Below are positions 23,388-31,649 of a stretch of 64,000 nucleotides of DNA, piece by piece; position 1 is the first letter of the stretch; each line of letters begins with the position of its first letter. A program made the translations under genes and the position numbers. Below the pieces are notes generated by a model that ran no database searches, was not told where the DNA came from, and was given only the letters and a program-made list of their open reading frames with translations. Origin of the DNA: an uncultured Eubacteriales bacterium (GTDB lineage: Bacteria; Bacillota; Clostridia; Oscillospirales; Acutalibacteraceae); the NCBI GenBank assembly GCA_934477125.1, contig CAKSOL010000005.1, positions 124,001 through 188,000 on the forward strand, read 5' to 3'.

Positions 23388-23550
23388 GACTTTATGCAGG
23401 CTGCGGAACGCCGCCGAAACGCATACTGCGTTTGAAAATCAAAGATTTTCGCGCAAAAACATTGAACGGCTAAAATTTTTTATCGCCACTGTCGATAAAA
23501 AGCGGCTAATGCCGCTCCGAAGCCGTTGGCTTCGGATTTTATGGTATAAT
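23388..23550 (+). repeat. Array of six adjacent short hairpins, possible palindromic mobile unit
   Basis: Six perfect hairpins follow one another: GCGG/CCGC (23403-23414), AAACGC/GCGTTT (23417-23433), GAAAATC/GATTTTC (23434-23450), TTTTTATCG/CGATAAAAA (23476-23501), AGCGGC/GCCGCT (23501-23516) and CCGAAGCC/GGCTTCGG (23517-23535). Several touch with no spacer. The array is flanked by the 9-base direct repeat TGGTATAAT. No protein is encoded in it. A folded RNA, a REP/MITE-like repeat or both are possible. Confidence 0.6.
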
Positions 23551-23580
23551 AGCAGTAAATTAGTATTAACGGAGGTCGCA

Positions 23581-24048
23581 ATGGAGCTGATTGTAAAACA
23601 GTTTTCGGAATTAAGCGCGCAAGAACTGTTTGAAATATATAAACTGCGTGTTTCGGTCTTTGTAGTGGAGCAAAAATGTCCCTATCAGGAGGTGGACGAC
23701 GCAGATAGAGTCGCCTACCATATTTGGCTCAAAGGTGAGGACGGCATTAAAGCCTATGCAAGGGTACTCCCGGCTGGCATAACATTCCCGACCGCGTCGA
23801 TAGGTCGCGTTATTGCGGTCAAGCGCCGCTGCGGACTCGGCAGCAAAATCGTTTCAGCGGCAATCCGTACAGCCGAAACCGAACTCAATGCAGATGAAAT
23901 CACCATCGAGGCACAGGTCTATGCACGCTCGCTGTATGAAAAGTTAGGCTTCCGGCAAACCTCCGAAGAATTTTCGGAGGACGGAATCCCGCATATTCAA
24001 ATGCGGAGAAAGCGACAGTCACACCCCGGCGGCGACGGAAACGGTTAA
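23581..24048 (+). CDS. GNAT-family N-acetyltransferase, ElaA-like
   Basis: 155 residues from ATG at 23581 behind ACGGAGG; a longer frame runs back through the hairpin array and is rejected. ElaA motifs: LYKLRVSVFVVEQKCPYQEVDD-type segment (here IYKLRVSVFVVEQKC) and GRVIAVKRRCGLGSKIV for acetyl-CoA binding, then AQVYARSLYEKLGF. The acceptor substrate is unknown. The C-terminus has a Gly/Asp-rich tail not typical of the family. Confidence 0.85.
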   Translation: MELIVKQFSELSAQELFEIYKLRVSVFVVEQKCPYQEVDDADRVAYHIWLKGEDGIKAYARVLPAGITFPTASIGRVIAVKRRCGLGSKIVSAAIRTAETELNADEITIEAQVYARSLYEKLGFRQTSEEFSEDGIPHIQMRRKRQSHPGGDGNG

Positions 24049-24084
24049 GAGCAGATATAAAAAGTACAAAGGGAGATAAATACA

Positions 24085-24561
24085 ATGTTCAGAGACATTC
24101 GCAGGAAAAAGAATGAAATCAATATTGACGCGGCAAAAGTGCTTTTGCTGTCCTGCCGGCGCGGTGTGCTTGCCGTAAACGGCGACGACGGCTATCCTTA
24201 TGCGATACCGATAAATTATGTCTATGACGCGGACGCCGGGAAGATATATTTCCACGGTGCAAAGGTAGGTCATAAGGTTGACGCTCTGCGCGCCTGTGAC
24301 AAGGTGTGCTTTACGGTTTACGGAAACGAAACCGTAAAGGAGGAAACGTGGGCGCCATTTATGCAGAGTGTGGTCGTATTCGGCAGATGCCGCCTGGTTG
24401 AACCCGGCGAAAACGCTATTGCACTGCTAAAGAAATTAGCAATGAAATATTACCCTGATGAGCAGCTTGCCGATAAGGAAATCGCCCGCGCCGGCAAAGC
24501 GGCGCAGATGTTTGAAATCGAGATTGAGCATCTCAGCGGCAAGGAAGTGCAGGAAAAGTAA
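24085..24561 (+). CDS. Pyridoxamine 5'-phosphate oxidase-like flavoprotein (NimA-like)
   Basis: 158 residues of the split-barrel fold: RDIRRKKNEI, GVLAVNGDDGYPYAIPINYVYD, KIYFHGAKVGHKVDAL and VVVFGRCRLVE. The pattern is that of the Nim/PNPOx-like family common in gut anaerobes; a few members reduce 5-nitroimidazoles, but most have unknown function. AAAGGGAGA precedes ATG. Likely FMN-binding homodimer in the cytoplasm. Confidence 0.87.
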   Translation: MFRDIRRKKNEINIDAAKVLLLSCRRGVLAVNGDDGYPYAIPINYVYDADAGKIYFHGAKVGHKVDALRACDKVCFTVYGNETVKEETWAPFMQSVVVFGRCRLVEPGENAIALLKKLAMKYYPDEQLADKEIARAGKAAQMFEIEIEHLSGKEVQEK

Positions 24562-24645
24562 ATCCTGTTTACCGGATAATATACGGATTATTACGAAAAT
24601 CTCTTGACAAAACGATTGAAACAGCGTTTACTAATATACACTTCT

Positions 24646-24773
24646 TGCCCGGAACAAGAGGTTCGGGCATAATTTAATATGGTTATTACTGCCACCGGGT
24701 AGTGGAATGCAAAGCATTCGTTTACACATCGTCAGGTCTTAGAAGATGTGTATGCGGATGCTTGTTTTTTTGG
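24646..24773 (+). promoter_or_regulatory. Attenuator with mutually exclusive hairpins ahead of pnuC (candidate riboswitch)
   Basis: In order: hairpin TGCCCG/CGGGCA (24646-24669), CCAC/GTGG (24692-24705), GAATGC-AAA-GCATTC (24705-24719), and a long terminator stem whose left arm (24712-24730) starts with the same GCATTC and pairs with 24745-24763, followed by seven T. GCATTC can thus pair either way, as in antiterminator/terminator switches. The SD of pnuC follows at once. No known riboswitch consensus was recognised. A TTGACA at 24604-24609 may be its promoter. Confidence 0.7.
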
Positions 24774-24783
24774 AGGTTTTCTG

Positions 24784-25491
24784 ATGAAAAGCGTAAAAAG
24801 ACTTATAAGCTATTTTTCAAAGGGTGAACTCGTGCTTTGGTGTTCGTCCGTAATCCTTATCGCGGTATCGTTCTGTGTATTCGACCGCGAGAACTTTCTT
24901 ACCTTGGCGGCTTCTATTATCGGCGTTACGTCTCTTATCTTTAATGCCAAAGGAAATCCGTTCGGGCAATTTCTGATGGTAATATTCAGTCTGCTTTACG
25001 GGATTATTTCGTTTACATTCTCTTATTACGGCGAAATGCTCACCTATCTCGGAATGACGATGCCTATGGCAATATTCGCTCTTATCTCGTGGCTGAAAAA
25101 TCCGCACAACGGCAACAAAGCGGAGGTAAAGGTCAACAGCCACGGCAAAAAGGAAATCGTGTTTATGTGGATACTGGCTGCCATAGTGATCGTCGCCTTT
25201 TATTTCGTTTTGGACGCTTTCAATACCGCAAACATCGTGCCGAGTACAATTTCTGTCACAACAAGCTTTGTCGCCGTTTACCTGACCTTCCGGAGAAGTC
25301 CGTTTTTTGCACTCGGGTATGCCGCAAACGATGTGGTTTTAATCGTTTTATGGGTTTTGGCAAGTATTGCGGACACACGCTATATTTCGGTCGTCGTCTG
25401 CTTTGCCGCATTCCTCGTCAATGACATATACGGATTTCTGAACTGGCGGAAAATGAAAGAACGCCAAAAGGCGGATATTGCAAAGGCATAA
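24784..25491 (+). CDS. pnuC: PnuC-family vitamin/nucleoside transporter
   Basis: 235 residues from ATG at 24784 behind TTGGAGG. Seven or so membrane segments; PnuC features include NAKGNPFGQFLMVIFSLLYG, YGEMLTYLGMTMPMAI and GYAANDVVLIVLWVLA with FLVNDIYGFLNW near the end. PnuC proteins carry nicotinamide riboside by facilitated diffusion; relatives carry riboflavin or thiamine. The attenuator in its leader implies control by a metabolite, plausibly the cargo or a derived cofactor. Confidence 0.92.
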   Translation: MKSVKRLISYFSKGELVLWCSSVILIAVSFCVFDRENFLTLAASIIGVTSLIFNAKGNPFGQFLMVIFSLLYGIISFTFSYYGEMLTYLGMTMPMAIFALISWLKNPHNGNKAEVKVNSHGKKEIVFMWILAAIVIVAFYFVLDAFNTANIVPSTISVTTSFVAVYLTFRRSPFFALGYAANDVVLIVLWVLASIADTRYISVVVCFAAFLVNDIYGFLNWRKMKERQKADIAKA

Positions 25492-25560
25492 ATGCTGAGA
25501 GCGTTTTTAAGGATAGCCGTATACTCGCATATCAACTTTTTATAATAATCTTATGTGATA

Positions 25561-25594
25561 AAAATATGGTGCAGCACTGCTTGCGCCATATTTT
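25561..25594 (+). terminator. Terminator after pnuC
   Basis: AAAATATGG/CCATATTTT arms around a 16-base loop, flanked by A- and T-runs, so it may work in both directions. Confidence 0.8.
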
Positions 25595-25645
25595 TATTTC
25601 CTTACTTTAAAAATGCAGAAAATGCAAAAATTTTTTGTAAACCTA

Positions 25646-25674
25646 TTGACAATCGCCGACAGCCTCACTATAAT
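25646..25674 (+). promoter_or_regulatory. Promoter of the marR-ABC operon
   Basis: TTGACA (25646-25651), 17-base spacer, TATAAT (25669-25674). Confidence 0.9.
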
Positions 25675-25683
25675 AACAGATAT

Positions 25684-25695
25684 TCTAATTTTAGA
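25684..25695 (+). promoter_or_regulatory. Candidate MarR operator
   Basis: TCTAA-TT-TTAGA inverted repeat at the expected transcription start, between the -10 box and the MarR gene. MarR proteins commonly repress their own operon from such a site. Confidence 0.5.
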
Positions 25696-25718
25696 GTTTC
25701 TACGATTGGAGAATAAAT

Positions 25719-26186
25719 ATGAATAATTGGAATTACACGGCATCGAAGATATTCAACAACGCAAACCGATTTATCGAGGCGTATCATGCCGTATTGCAGC
25801 CGATTTGCAAGGATACAGGGTTGCCGCCGATGGCTGTTGACATTCTGATGTTTCTTGCAAACAATCCGGACAGCAATACGGCAGGAGACATTTGTCGGTG
25901 CAGAGGACTTAAAACCGGTATTGTGTCCGTTCATATCGACCGACTTGTCAACGAGGGACTGCTCTCGCGGCAGGCGGTTCCCGGTGACCGAAGAAAAACA
26001 CGGCTCGTCTGCACGGAAGCTGCAAGCGGCATTATTGAAAAAGGCCGCGAACTGCAAAAATGCTTTGCACAAAGGCTGCTTGCAGGAATGTCAGGCACGG
26101 ATATCGACGTGTTTCATCACTGTCTGACGGTTCTCGGCGACAATATTGACGAAATTCGCAAAAACGGATTTTCAACGAAAGAATAG
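25719..26186 (+). CDS. MarR-family regulator of the ABC exporter
   Basis: 155 residues. Winged helix with LPPMAVDILMFLANNP, AGDICRCRGLKTGIVSVHIDRLVNEGLL (recognition helix) and RQAVPGDRRKTRLVCT (wing with the D-x-R signature). Dimerisation helices lie at both ends. It is separated by nine bases from the first exporter gene and presumably responds to an exported compound. A TTGGAGA site precedes ATG. Confidence 0.9.
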   Translation: MNNWNYTASKIFNNANRFIEAYHAVLQPICKDTGLPPMAVDILMFLANNPDSNTAGDICRCRGLKTGIVSVHIDRLVNEGLLSRQAVPGDRRKTRLVCTEAASGIIEKGRELQKCFAQRLLAGMSGTDIDVFHHCLTVLGDNIDEIRKNGFSTKE

Positions 26187-26195
26187 GAGATAATC

Positions 26196-27950
26196 ATGTT
26201 CAAGCTACTGAAAAATATGCGCCGAAAAGAAAAACTGATGGCGCTTCTTTGTTTGGTGTTCGTTGTAGCACAGGTTTATTTTGACCTGCGTCTGCCGGAT
26301 TATATGACCGAGCTGACCACGCTCATCATGACCTCTGGCACCACATCGGATATTGTGAATGTCGGGCTGAAAATGCTCGGCTGCACGACGGCGAGCGCTG
26401 TGCTTGCCATCGCCTGCGGCTTTCTTGCCGCAAAGACCGCATCCGGTTTTAGCTTTGCTGTTCGGGATAAGCTGTTTCGTCATGTTATGGATATCGGCAG
26501 TGAAGAAATGCAGGACTTCTCTATCCCCAGTCTGATAACCCGAACCACCAACGATATTACGCAGATTCAAATGATCGTTGCAATGGGTCTGCAAATGTTG
26601 ATAAAAGCCCCCATTATGGCAGTCTGGGCAGTTATCAAAATTCTCGGCAAGAGCTGGGAGCTTTCCGCCGTAACTGCCGCATTCGTTGTGGTGCTGTTTG
26701 TTACAGTCCTGCTTATCATGAGTTCCTGCATTCCGCGCTTCCGCCTCGTCCAGAAAATGACAGATAAAATCAACCGTGTAGCCCGTGAAAACCTGACCGG
26801 CATCAATGTGGTACATGCCTTCAATGCCGAGGAGTTTCAGAACAAAAAATTCGACGGTCCGAGCCGCGGCATGATGGAACTGCAGATGAAAAACCAAAAG
26901 CTGTTTGCGCTTATGCAGCCGACGATGACGCTCGGTATGAACGGGCTGGCTCTGGCAATCTATTGGCTCGGTGCGGCATTGGTGAGCAATATCGCGGTCA
27001 CCGATATGAGCGCGCGTTTAGCTATGTTCAGTGAGGTGCTTGTATTCAGCACCTATGCAACCTATGTCGTGATGTCTTTTATGATGCTGGCGATGATCTT
27101 CATGCTGCTGCCGCAGGCTCAGGTATCCGCCGAGCGTATCAACGCGGTGCTGAATCGGGATGTGTCAATCCGCGAAGGCAGCGTTCAAAACGGCAAGGAA
27201 ACCGGTACGGTTGAGTTCCGGAATGTTTCCTTCCGCTATCCCCACGCCTCTGAAGATGAACTGATTGATGTTGATTTCAAGCTGAACAAGGGCGAAACCC
27301 TTGCAATCATCGGTGCAACCGGCAGTGGTAAGACTACGCTGGTCAGCCTGATACCCCGCTTTTATGACGCAACAAGCGGCGAGGTATTGATAGACGGCGT
27401 CAACGTCAAGGATTATACCTTTGACGCACTGTATGATAAACTGGGATATGTCACGCAGAAAGCGGTTCTGTTCTCCGGCACTATACGGGATAACGTGCTT
27501 TTCGGCGAAAGTGCCGACGATGCGGACGGGGCAAGACTGAACGATGCTATAGAACTTTCGCAGGCTAAGGAATTTGTTGACAAATTGCCTGAAGGTACGG
27601 AATACGAGATCGCGCAGCTCGGCCGCAATGTATCCGGCGGTCAGAAGCAACGCCTTTCTATCGCCCGTGCACTGGCAAGAAAGCCCGAAATTCTAATCTT
27701 TGACGACTCGTTCTCGGCGCTTGACTATCGGACAGATGCAAAGCTGCGCGAGGGTCTGAACGAACAGCTTCACGGCACGACAAAAATCATTGTTGCCCAG
27801 CGTATCAGCACCATCCGCCACGCAGACAAAATCATCGTTCTTGACCGCGGAGAGATGGTTGGAATGGGAACGCACGAAGAACTGATGAAGAACTGCCGTG
27901 TCTACCGTGAGATTGCCACATCACAGCTCAGTGCTGCGGAGCTGGCATAA
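26196..27950 (+). CDS. ABC exporter half-transporter, degenerate-site subunit
   Basis: 584 residues: six-helix membrane domain (1-320) then ATPase domain with Walker A GATGSGKTTL, Q-loop YVTQKAV, signature NVSGGQKQRLSIARA and Walker B ILIFDDSFSALD. The residue after Walker B is Asp instead of the catalytic Glu, and the switch His is Gln (VAQRIS). This is the non-catalytic site subunit of heterodimeric exporters such as TM287/288 or LmrCD. Its partner follows 14 bases downstream. Likely a multidrug, peptide or lipid exporter. Confidence 0.92.
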   Translation: MFKLLKNMRRKEKLMALLCLVFVVAQVYFDLRLPDYMTELTTLIMTSGTTSDIVNVGLKMLGCTTASAVLAIACGFLAAKTASGFSFAVRDKLFRHVMDIGSEEMQDFSIPSLITRTTNDITQIQMIVAMGLQMLIKAPIMAVWAVIKILGKSWELSAVTAAFVVVLFVTVLLIMSSCIPRFRLVQKMTDKINRVARENLTGINVVHAFNAEEFQNKKFDGPSRGMMELQMKNQKLFALMQPTMTLGMNGLALAIYWLGAALVSNIAVTDMSARLAMFSEVLVFSTYATYVVMSFMMLAMIFMLLPQAQVSAERINAVLNRDVSIREGSVQNGKETGTVEFRNVSFRYPHASEDELIDVDFKLNKGETLAIIGATGSGKTTLVSLIPRFYDATSGEVLIDGVNVKDYTFDALYDKLGYVTQKAVLFSGTIRDNVLFGESADDADGARLNDAIELSQAKEFVDKLPEGTEYEIAQLGRNVSGGQKQRLSIARALARKPEILIFDDSFSALDYRTDAKLREGLNEQLHGTTKIIVAQRISTIRHADKIIVLDRGEMVGMGTHEELMKNCRVYREIATSQLSAAELA

Positions 27951-27964
27951 GGGAGGTAAGAAAA

Positions 27965-29740
27965 ATGAAACGAAAAGATACAAAAAGCGGCGTTAGCTCG
28001 GCCATTCCGAGAATTGCCGGATATATGCGTTCAAGCATGGGAATCATTATTGCCGCACTGGTTCTTGCCGCCCTCAGCGCCGTTATGACGATTATAGGAC
28101 CTGATAAGATAGGCCGAATCGCAACGCTGATGTCGGACGGACTGACCGGCAGTATCGACCTCGCGGCAATCGCAAAAATCGGTATTTTTCTTGCCGTCAT
28201 TTATATACTCAGCGCGCTTTTCAGTTTTATTCAGCACTACACGATGTCTGTCGTTACGCTGAAAATGTCCTACCGTATGCGGGGAGAGCTGTCTGAGAAG
28301 ATCAACAAAGTTCCGCAGAAATATTTCAACACCACCTCACAGGGCGACATTCTCAGCCGCATTACAAACGATGTGTCCACCTTGCAGCAGGGGCTGACAA
28401 ACAGTATGCCGACGATTATCAGCGCCGCAACGCAGTTTGTCGGCTGCCTGATTATGATGTTCGTCACCGAATGGCGTCTCGCCCTCATTTCCATTGGCGT
28501 GACCCTTGTTGGCATGCTTCTGACGGTTCTGATCATGTCCAAATCGCAGCGCTTTTTCTCCGCACGGCAAAAGAGCCTCGGTAAACTTAACGGATATGTT
28601 GAGGAAATGTATTCCGGTCATGAGGTTGTGCGAATCAGCCGAGCAGAACGGAAGGTCTGCGCAAAGTTTGACACGCTTAATGCCGCTGTCTACGACGCAA
28701 ACTGGAAGTCGCAGTTCCTCTCCGGCATCATGCAGCCGCTTATGAACATTATCGGCAACATTGCCTATGTCGCCGTCTGCGTTTTCGGCTCGATTCTTGC
28801 CATGAACGGCACAATCGAGTTCGGAGTGATTGTTTCCTTTATACTCTATGTCCGTCTGTTTACCTCGCCGCTGACGCAGATTGCGCAAGGCATGACGAAT
28901 ATGCAGACGGTGTCCGCCTCTGCGCACCGCATTTTCGACTTCCTTGAAAGCGAGGAAATGCCCGACGAGAGCGAGAAAACGACCTCCCTTACCGATGTTC
29001 AAGGCACGGTCAGCTTTAAGCATGTCCGTTTCAGCTATCCCGATATGCCGGATAAGATTATTATTAAAGACTTTTCCGCCGAGGTTCATCCCGGTCAGAA
29101 GGTCGCTATCGTCGGTCCGACCGGAGCCGGAAAAACAACCATGGTCAACCTGCTGATGCGCTTCTTTGAGATTAACAGCGGCACCATTAAGATAGACGGA
29201 GTTCCGATTTCCGAAATGAGCCGTGAAAATGTGCATATGCTGTTCAGTATGGTTTTGCAGGACACCTGGCTCTTTGAGGGAACGGTTCGGGAAAATCTCG
29301 TCTACAACATGGAGGGTATCACCGACGCACAGCTTGAAGAAGTCTGCCGCGCCTGCGGACTGGACAAATTCGTTCACACACTGCCGCAGGGCTTTGACAC
29401 CGTTCTTTCAGAAAGTGCCAGCATCTCCGCCGGGCAGAAACAGTTGCTCACCATTGCCCGTGCCATGCTGCAAAATGCCCCTATGCTGATTCTTGACGAA
29501 GCGACATCCTCTGTTGATACCCGAACTGAGCTTTTAATTCAGCGCGCCATGGATGAGCTCACGAAAGGTCGCACCAGCTTTGTGATCGCACACCGCCTTT
29601 CCACCATCAAAAACGCCGACCTCATCCTTGTTATGCGCGACGGTGATGTAATTGAGAGCGGAACGCATGAGGAGCTGATGCAGCGCGGTGGCTTCTACGC
29701 CGACCTGTATAACAGTCAGTTTGAAGATAAAATTGCTTAA
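27965..29740 (+). CDS. ABC exporter half-transporter, catalytic subunit
   Basis: 591 residues: membrane domain to about 335, then Walker A GPTGAGKTTM, Q-loop MVLQDTWLF, signature SISAGQKQLLTIARA, Walker B LILDEATSSVD with the catalytic Glu, and the switch His in VIAHRLS. The signature has SAGQ in place of SGGQ, typical of this family half. With the preceding subunit it forms an asymmetric heterodimer with one consensus ATP site. GGGAGGT precedes ATG. Confidence 0.93.
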   Translation: MKRKDTKSGVSSAIPRIAGYMRSSMGIIIAALVLAALSAVMTIIGPDKIGRIATLMSDGLTGSIDLAAIAKIGIFLAVIYILSALFSFIQHYTMSVVTLKMSYRMRGELSEKINKVPQKYFNTTSQGDILSRITNDVSTLQQGLTNSMPTIISAATQFVGCLIMMFVTEWRLALISIGVTLVGMLLTVLIMSKSQRFFSARQKSLGKLNGYVEEMYSGHEVVRISRAERKVCAKFDTLNAAVYDANWKSQFLSGIMQPLMNIIGNIAYVAVCVFGSILAMNGTIEFGVIVSFILYVRLFTSPLTQIAQGMTNMQTVSASAHRIFDFLESEEMPDESEKTTSLTDVQGTVSFKHVRFSYPDMPDKIIIKDFSAEVHPGQKVAIVGPTGAGKTTMVNLLMRFFEINSGTIKIDGVPISEMSRENVHMLFSMVLQDTWLFEGTVRENLVYNMEGITDAQLEEVCRACGLDKFVHTLPQGFDTVLSESASISAGQKQLLTIARAMLQNAPMLILDEATSSVDTRTELLIQRAMDELTKGRTSFVIAHRLSTIKNADLILVMRDGDVIESGTHEELMQRGGFYADLYNSQFEDKIA

Positions 29741-29770
29741 TAAAAAGCAAGGTAAATAAGCGCACAAAAA

Positions 29771-29800
29771 GAACCTGCTTCCATACACGGAAGCAGGTTC
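29771..29800 (-). terminator. Terminator between the ABC operon and the SDR gene
   Basis: Perfect 12-bp arms GAACCTGCTTCC/GGAAGCAGGTTC with a 6-base loop. A T-run follows on the minus strand, so it ends the SDR transcript; it may also work weakly on the plus strand. Confidence 0.85.
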
Positions 29801-29825
29801 AGCTTATATTACATTATTCTTCTTA

Positions 29826-30539
29826 CTAATACGGCAGCGGTGAAAGATTTTCACCGTCAATTTCAATAAACGTTTCTTTTCTCCGTTCACCCTCTGCTAA
29901 ATTAAATAATACAAAGGCTGTTTTGTCCGGCTCCTGCTTCGGCGCATTCTCGCCGGATTTTCCTGCTAATCCCTGAGGAGTTATCATCCAGCCCGGATGA
30001 ACAGAGTACACTTTTACACCTTTGTCAGCATAGGAATTCTGAAGAAGTTTACTCGCCATATTCTGTGCCGCTTTTGACATACAATATCCATATTCACACA
30101 CACGTTCTGCGTTTTTTATTGAGCCTGCCTCGGAAGATATGTTTATGACGGTCTTTAAATTCGACACCTCAACATACGGCATAAATGCCTTTGTTACTTT
30201 TAGCATGCCTACGGAATTAACTTCATATTGCGGTATAAATTTCTCAAAATCAAAATCTTTATCATCTAATTTCAAACGGTCTCTGTCAAGCCATATTCCA
30301 GCATTATTAACCAACAAATCCACAGTATCTGACTGTAAAGCGTTTGCTGCGGCAACACAGTCGTTATAATCGGTTACATCGCATTTTTTAACAGTTAAAT
30401 TATCGTTATGCAACTTATTTAATTCTGTGAAATTTGAAATTTCTAATGCCAGAACGTTATATTTTCGCTTTAGCGCCTCTTTGACAAGAGAAAATCCGAG
30501 ACCCTGACCTGCCCCCGTTACAACGGCTGTTTTATTCAT
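29826..30539 (-). CDS. Short-chain dehydrogenase/reductase
   Basis: 237 residues, classical SDR: TGAGQGLGF nucleotide loop (TGxxxGxG), NNAGIW, INISSEAGS with the catalytic Ser, and YGYCMSKAA with the YxxxK pair. The C-terminus has a SVHPGWMITP segment. Substrate unknown. It overlaps the zinc-dehydrogenase gene by eight bases, so the two act together, possibly in oxidation and reduction of one sugar or polyol. Confidence 0.9.
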   Translation of the reverse strand: MNKTAVVTGAGQGLGFSLVKEALKRKYNVLALEISNFTELNKLHNDNLTVKKCDVTDYNDCVAAANALQSDTVDLLVNNAGIWLDRDRLKLDDKDFDFEKFIPQYEVNSVGMLKVTKAFMPYVEVSNLKTVINISSEAGSIKNAERVCEYGYCMSKAAQNMASKLLQNSYADKGVKVYSVHPGWMITPQGLAGKSGENAPKQEPDKTAFVLFNLAEGERRKETFIEIDGENLSPLPY

Positions 30540-31521
30540 CGCATTTCACCAGTCCTTTTATAAAATTATCGGTATGATTTTCCATATCATAATTTGCCTT
30601 GTCAAATTCATCCATAGAGTAAATTTTATTAGCTGCTCCGGTAAATTTCCATAAGCCCTTTGATATTAAATCGAGTCCTCTTCTACAAAGCTCAGTTTCA
30701 AATTCAATGCGTCTTTCGTGGCAATTTATAAGTTCAAACGCCTTCATATTCCAAAGCTTAAAGTCTACCGTTCGCATTCCGTCGTTATGAAATCCGCCGA
30801 CTCCTACCCTGCCGTGTGCACACACAAGCGCGCCCGCAAGTTCCAGACCGCTCGGAGTACCGGCAAATTCCATAACATTTTGAAAGCCTATATGGAAAAT
30901 ATCCGTTTTATGTCCGTCGCGTTTCAAATCGGGACTTTCCCATGTTTTCCAATTCAGATAAAATGATTTTTCCAGCTCATCCGGATGAAGAACAACATCG
31001 GCACCGTATCTGAGCGCATTTTCCCTTGCTTCCGGTCTCAAATCGATTGCGGTTACTTTTCCGTATCCCATAGTTTTAAACATAGATATCATACCAAGTC
31101 CCATATATCCGGCTCCGACCACAACTATTTCGTCATCAAGCAGCCGCGGCATCATTCTTGAGCCCACACTCATAAGACAGCCTATCGGTTCAACAACTGC
31201 ATCCTCATCAGCTATATTTTTAGGAATAATCATTGTTTTATCGGGTTCCATAACGATATACTCTCTGTAACCGCCGCCGCCGAGACCGGTTACTCTGTCG
31301 CCCGTTTTAAATCCGACAACATTTTTTCCTACATCGGCAACATATCCCATCGTTTCATGACCAAATTCTTCTCCGCCCTGCGCAGTAGACCAGGGATACC
31401 ACTCAGAATGGCACATTCCCGTGTACTTAACCTTTACAAGAATCTGATTATCATTGATACGGGGAATATCCGTTTCAACAATTTTGCTCTTTCTCGGTCC
31501 AACCATTACAATTTTTTTCAT
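30532..31521 (-). CDS. Zinc-type medium-chain dehydrogenase (sugar/polyol type)
   Basis: 329 residues from ATG at 31521, chosen for AAAGGAG; six extra codons upstream lack one. Catalytic zinc ligands are in GMCHSEWYPW and FGHETMG with a later VEPIGCLMS. The structural zinc lobe is missing. The Rossmann loop is VVGAGYMGLGMI and the coenzyme Asp is AIDLRPEARE, so NAD is favoured. It is the first gene of a two-gene operon divergent from an AraC regulator. Confidence 0.85.
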   Translation of the reverse strand: MKKIVMVGPRKSKIVETDIPRINDNQILVKVKYTGMCHSEWYPWSTAQGGEEFGHETMGYVADVGKNVVGFKTGDRVTGLGGGGYREYIVMEPDKTMIIPKNIADEDAVVEPIGCLMSVGSRMMPRLLDDEIVVVGAGYMGLGMISMFKTMGYGKVTAIDLRPEARENALRYGADVVLHPDELEKSFYLNWKTWESPDLKRDGHKTDIFHIGFQNVMEFAGTPSGLELAGALVCAHGRVGVGGFHNDGMRTVDFKLWNMKAFELINCHERRIEFETELCRRGLDLISKGLWKFTGAANKIYSMDEFDKANYDMENHTDNFIKGLVKCDE

Positions 31522-31551
31522 AAAATAGCTCCTTTGCAATTTGTTGAAAAA

Positions 31552-31593
31552 ATTATAATGTATAAAACCCTAAAAATGAATAGAAAAACCCTA
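31552..31593 (-). promoter_or_regulatory. AraC-type direct repeat and -10 box of the dehydrogenase operon
   Basis: Two AAAACCCTA copies at 31564-31572 and 31585-31593 lie 21 bp apart, two helical turns, as for AraC-family half-sites. They flank the -35 position of a minus-strand promoter with TATAAT at 31552-31557 but a poor -35 (TTCATT), which suggests activator dependence. Confidence 0.65.
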
Positions 31594-31601
31594 TATAAAT
31601 A

Positions 31602-31630
31602 TGGACAAATCAGACTCAGTGATATATAAT
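31602..31630 (+). promoter_or_regulatory. Promoter of the araC-like gene
   Basis: TGGACA (31602-31607), 17-base spacer, TATAAT (31625-31630), just after the direct repeats. Confidence 0.7.
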
Positions 31631-31649
31631 ACGCTCAGAGGTGAAAATA

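Noticed and set aside
23359..23580. N-terminal extension of the acetyltransferase
   Set aside because: It runs through the hairpin array; ATG at 23581 has a good SD and begins at the family's normal start.
28337..29377. 346-codon minus-strand frame opposite the ABC exporter
   Set aside because: Antisense shadow of a strongly conserved ATPase gene.
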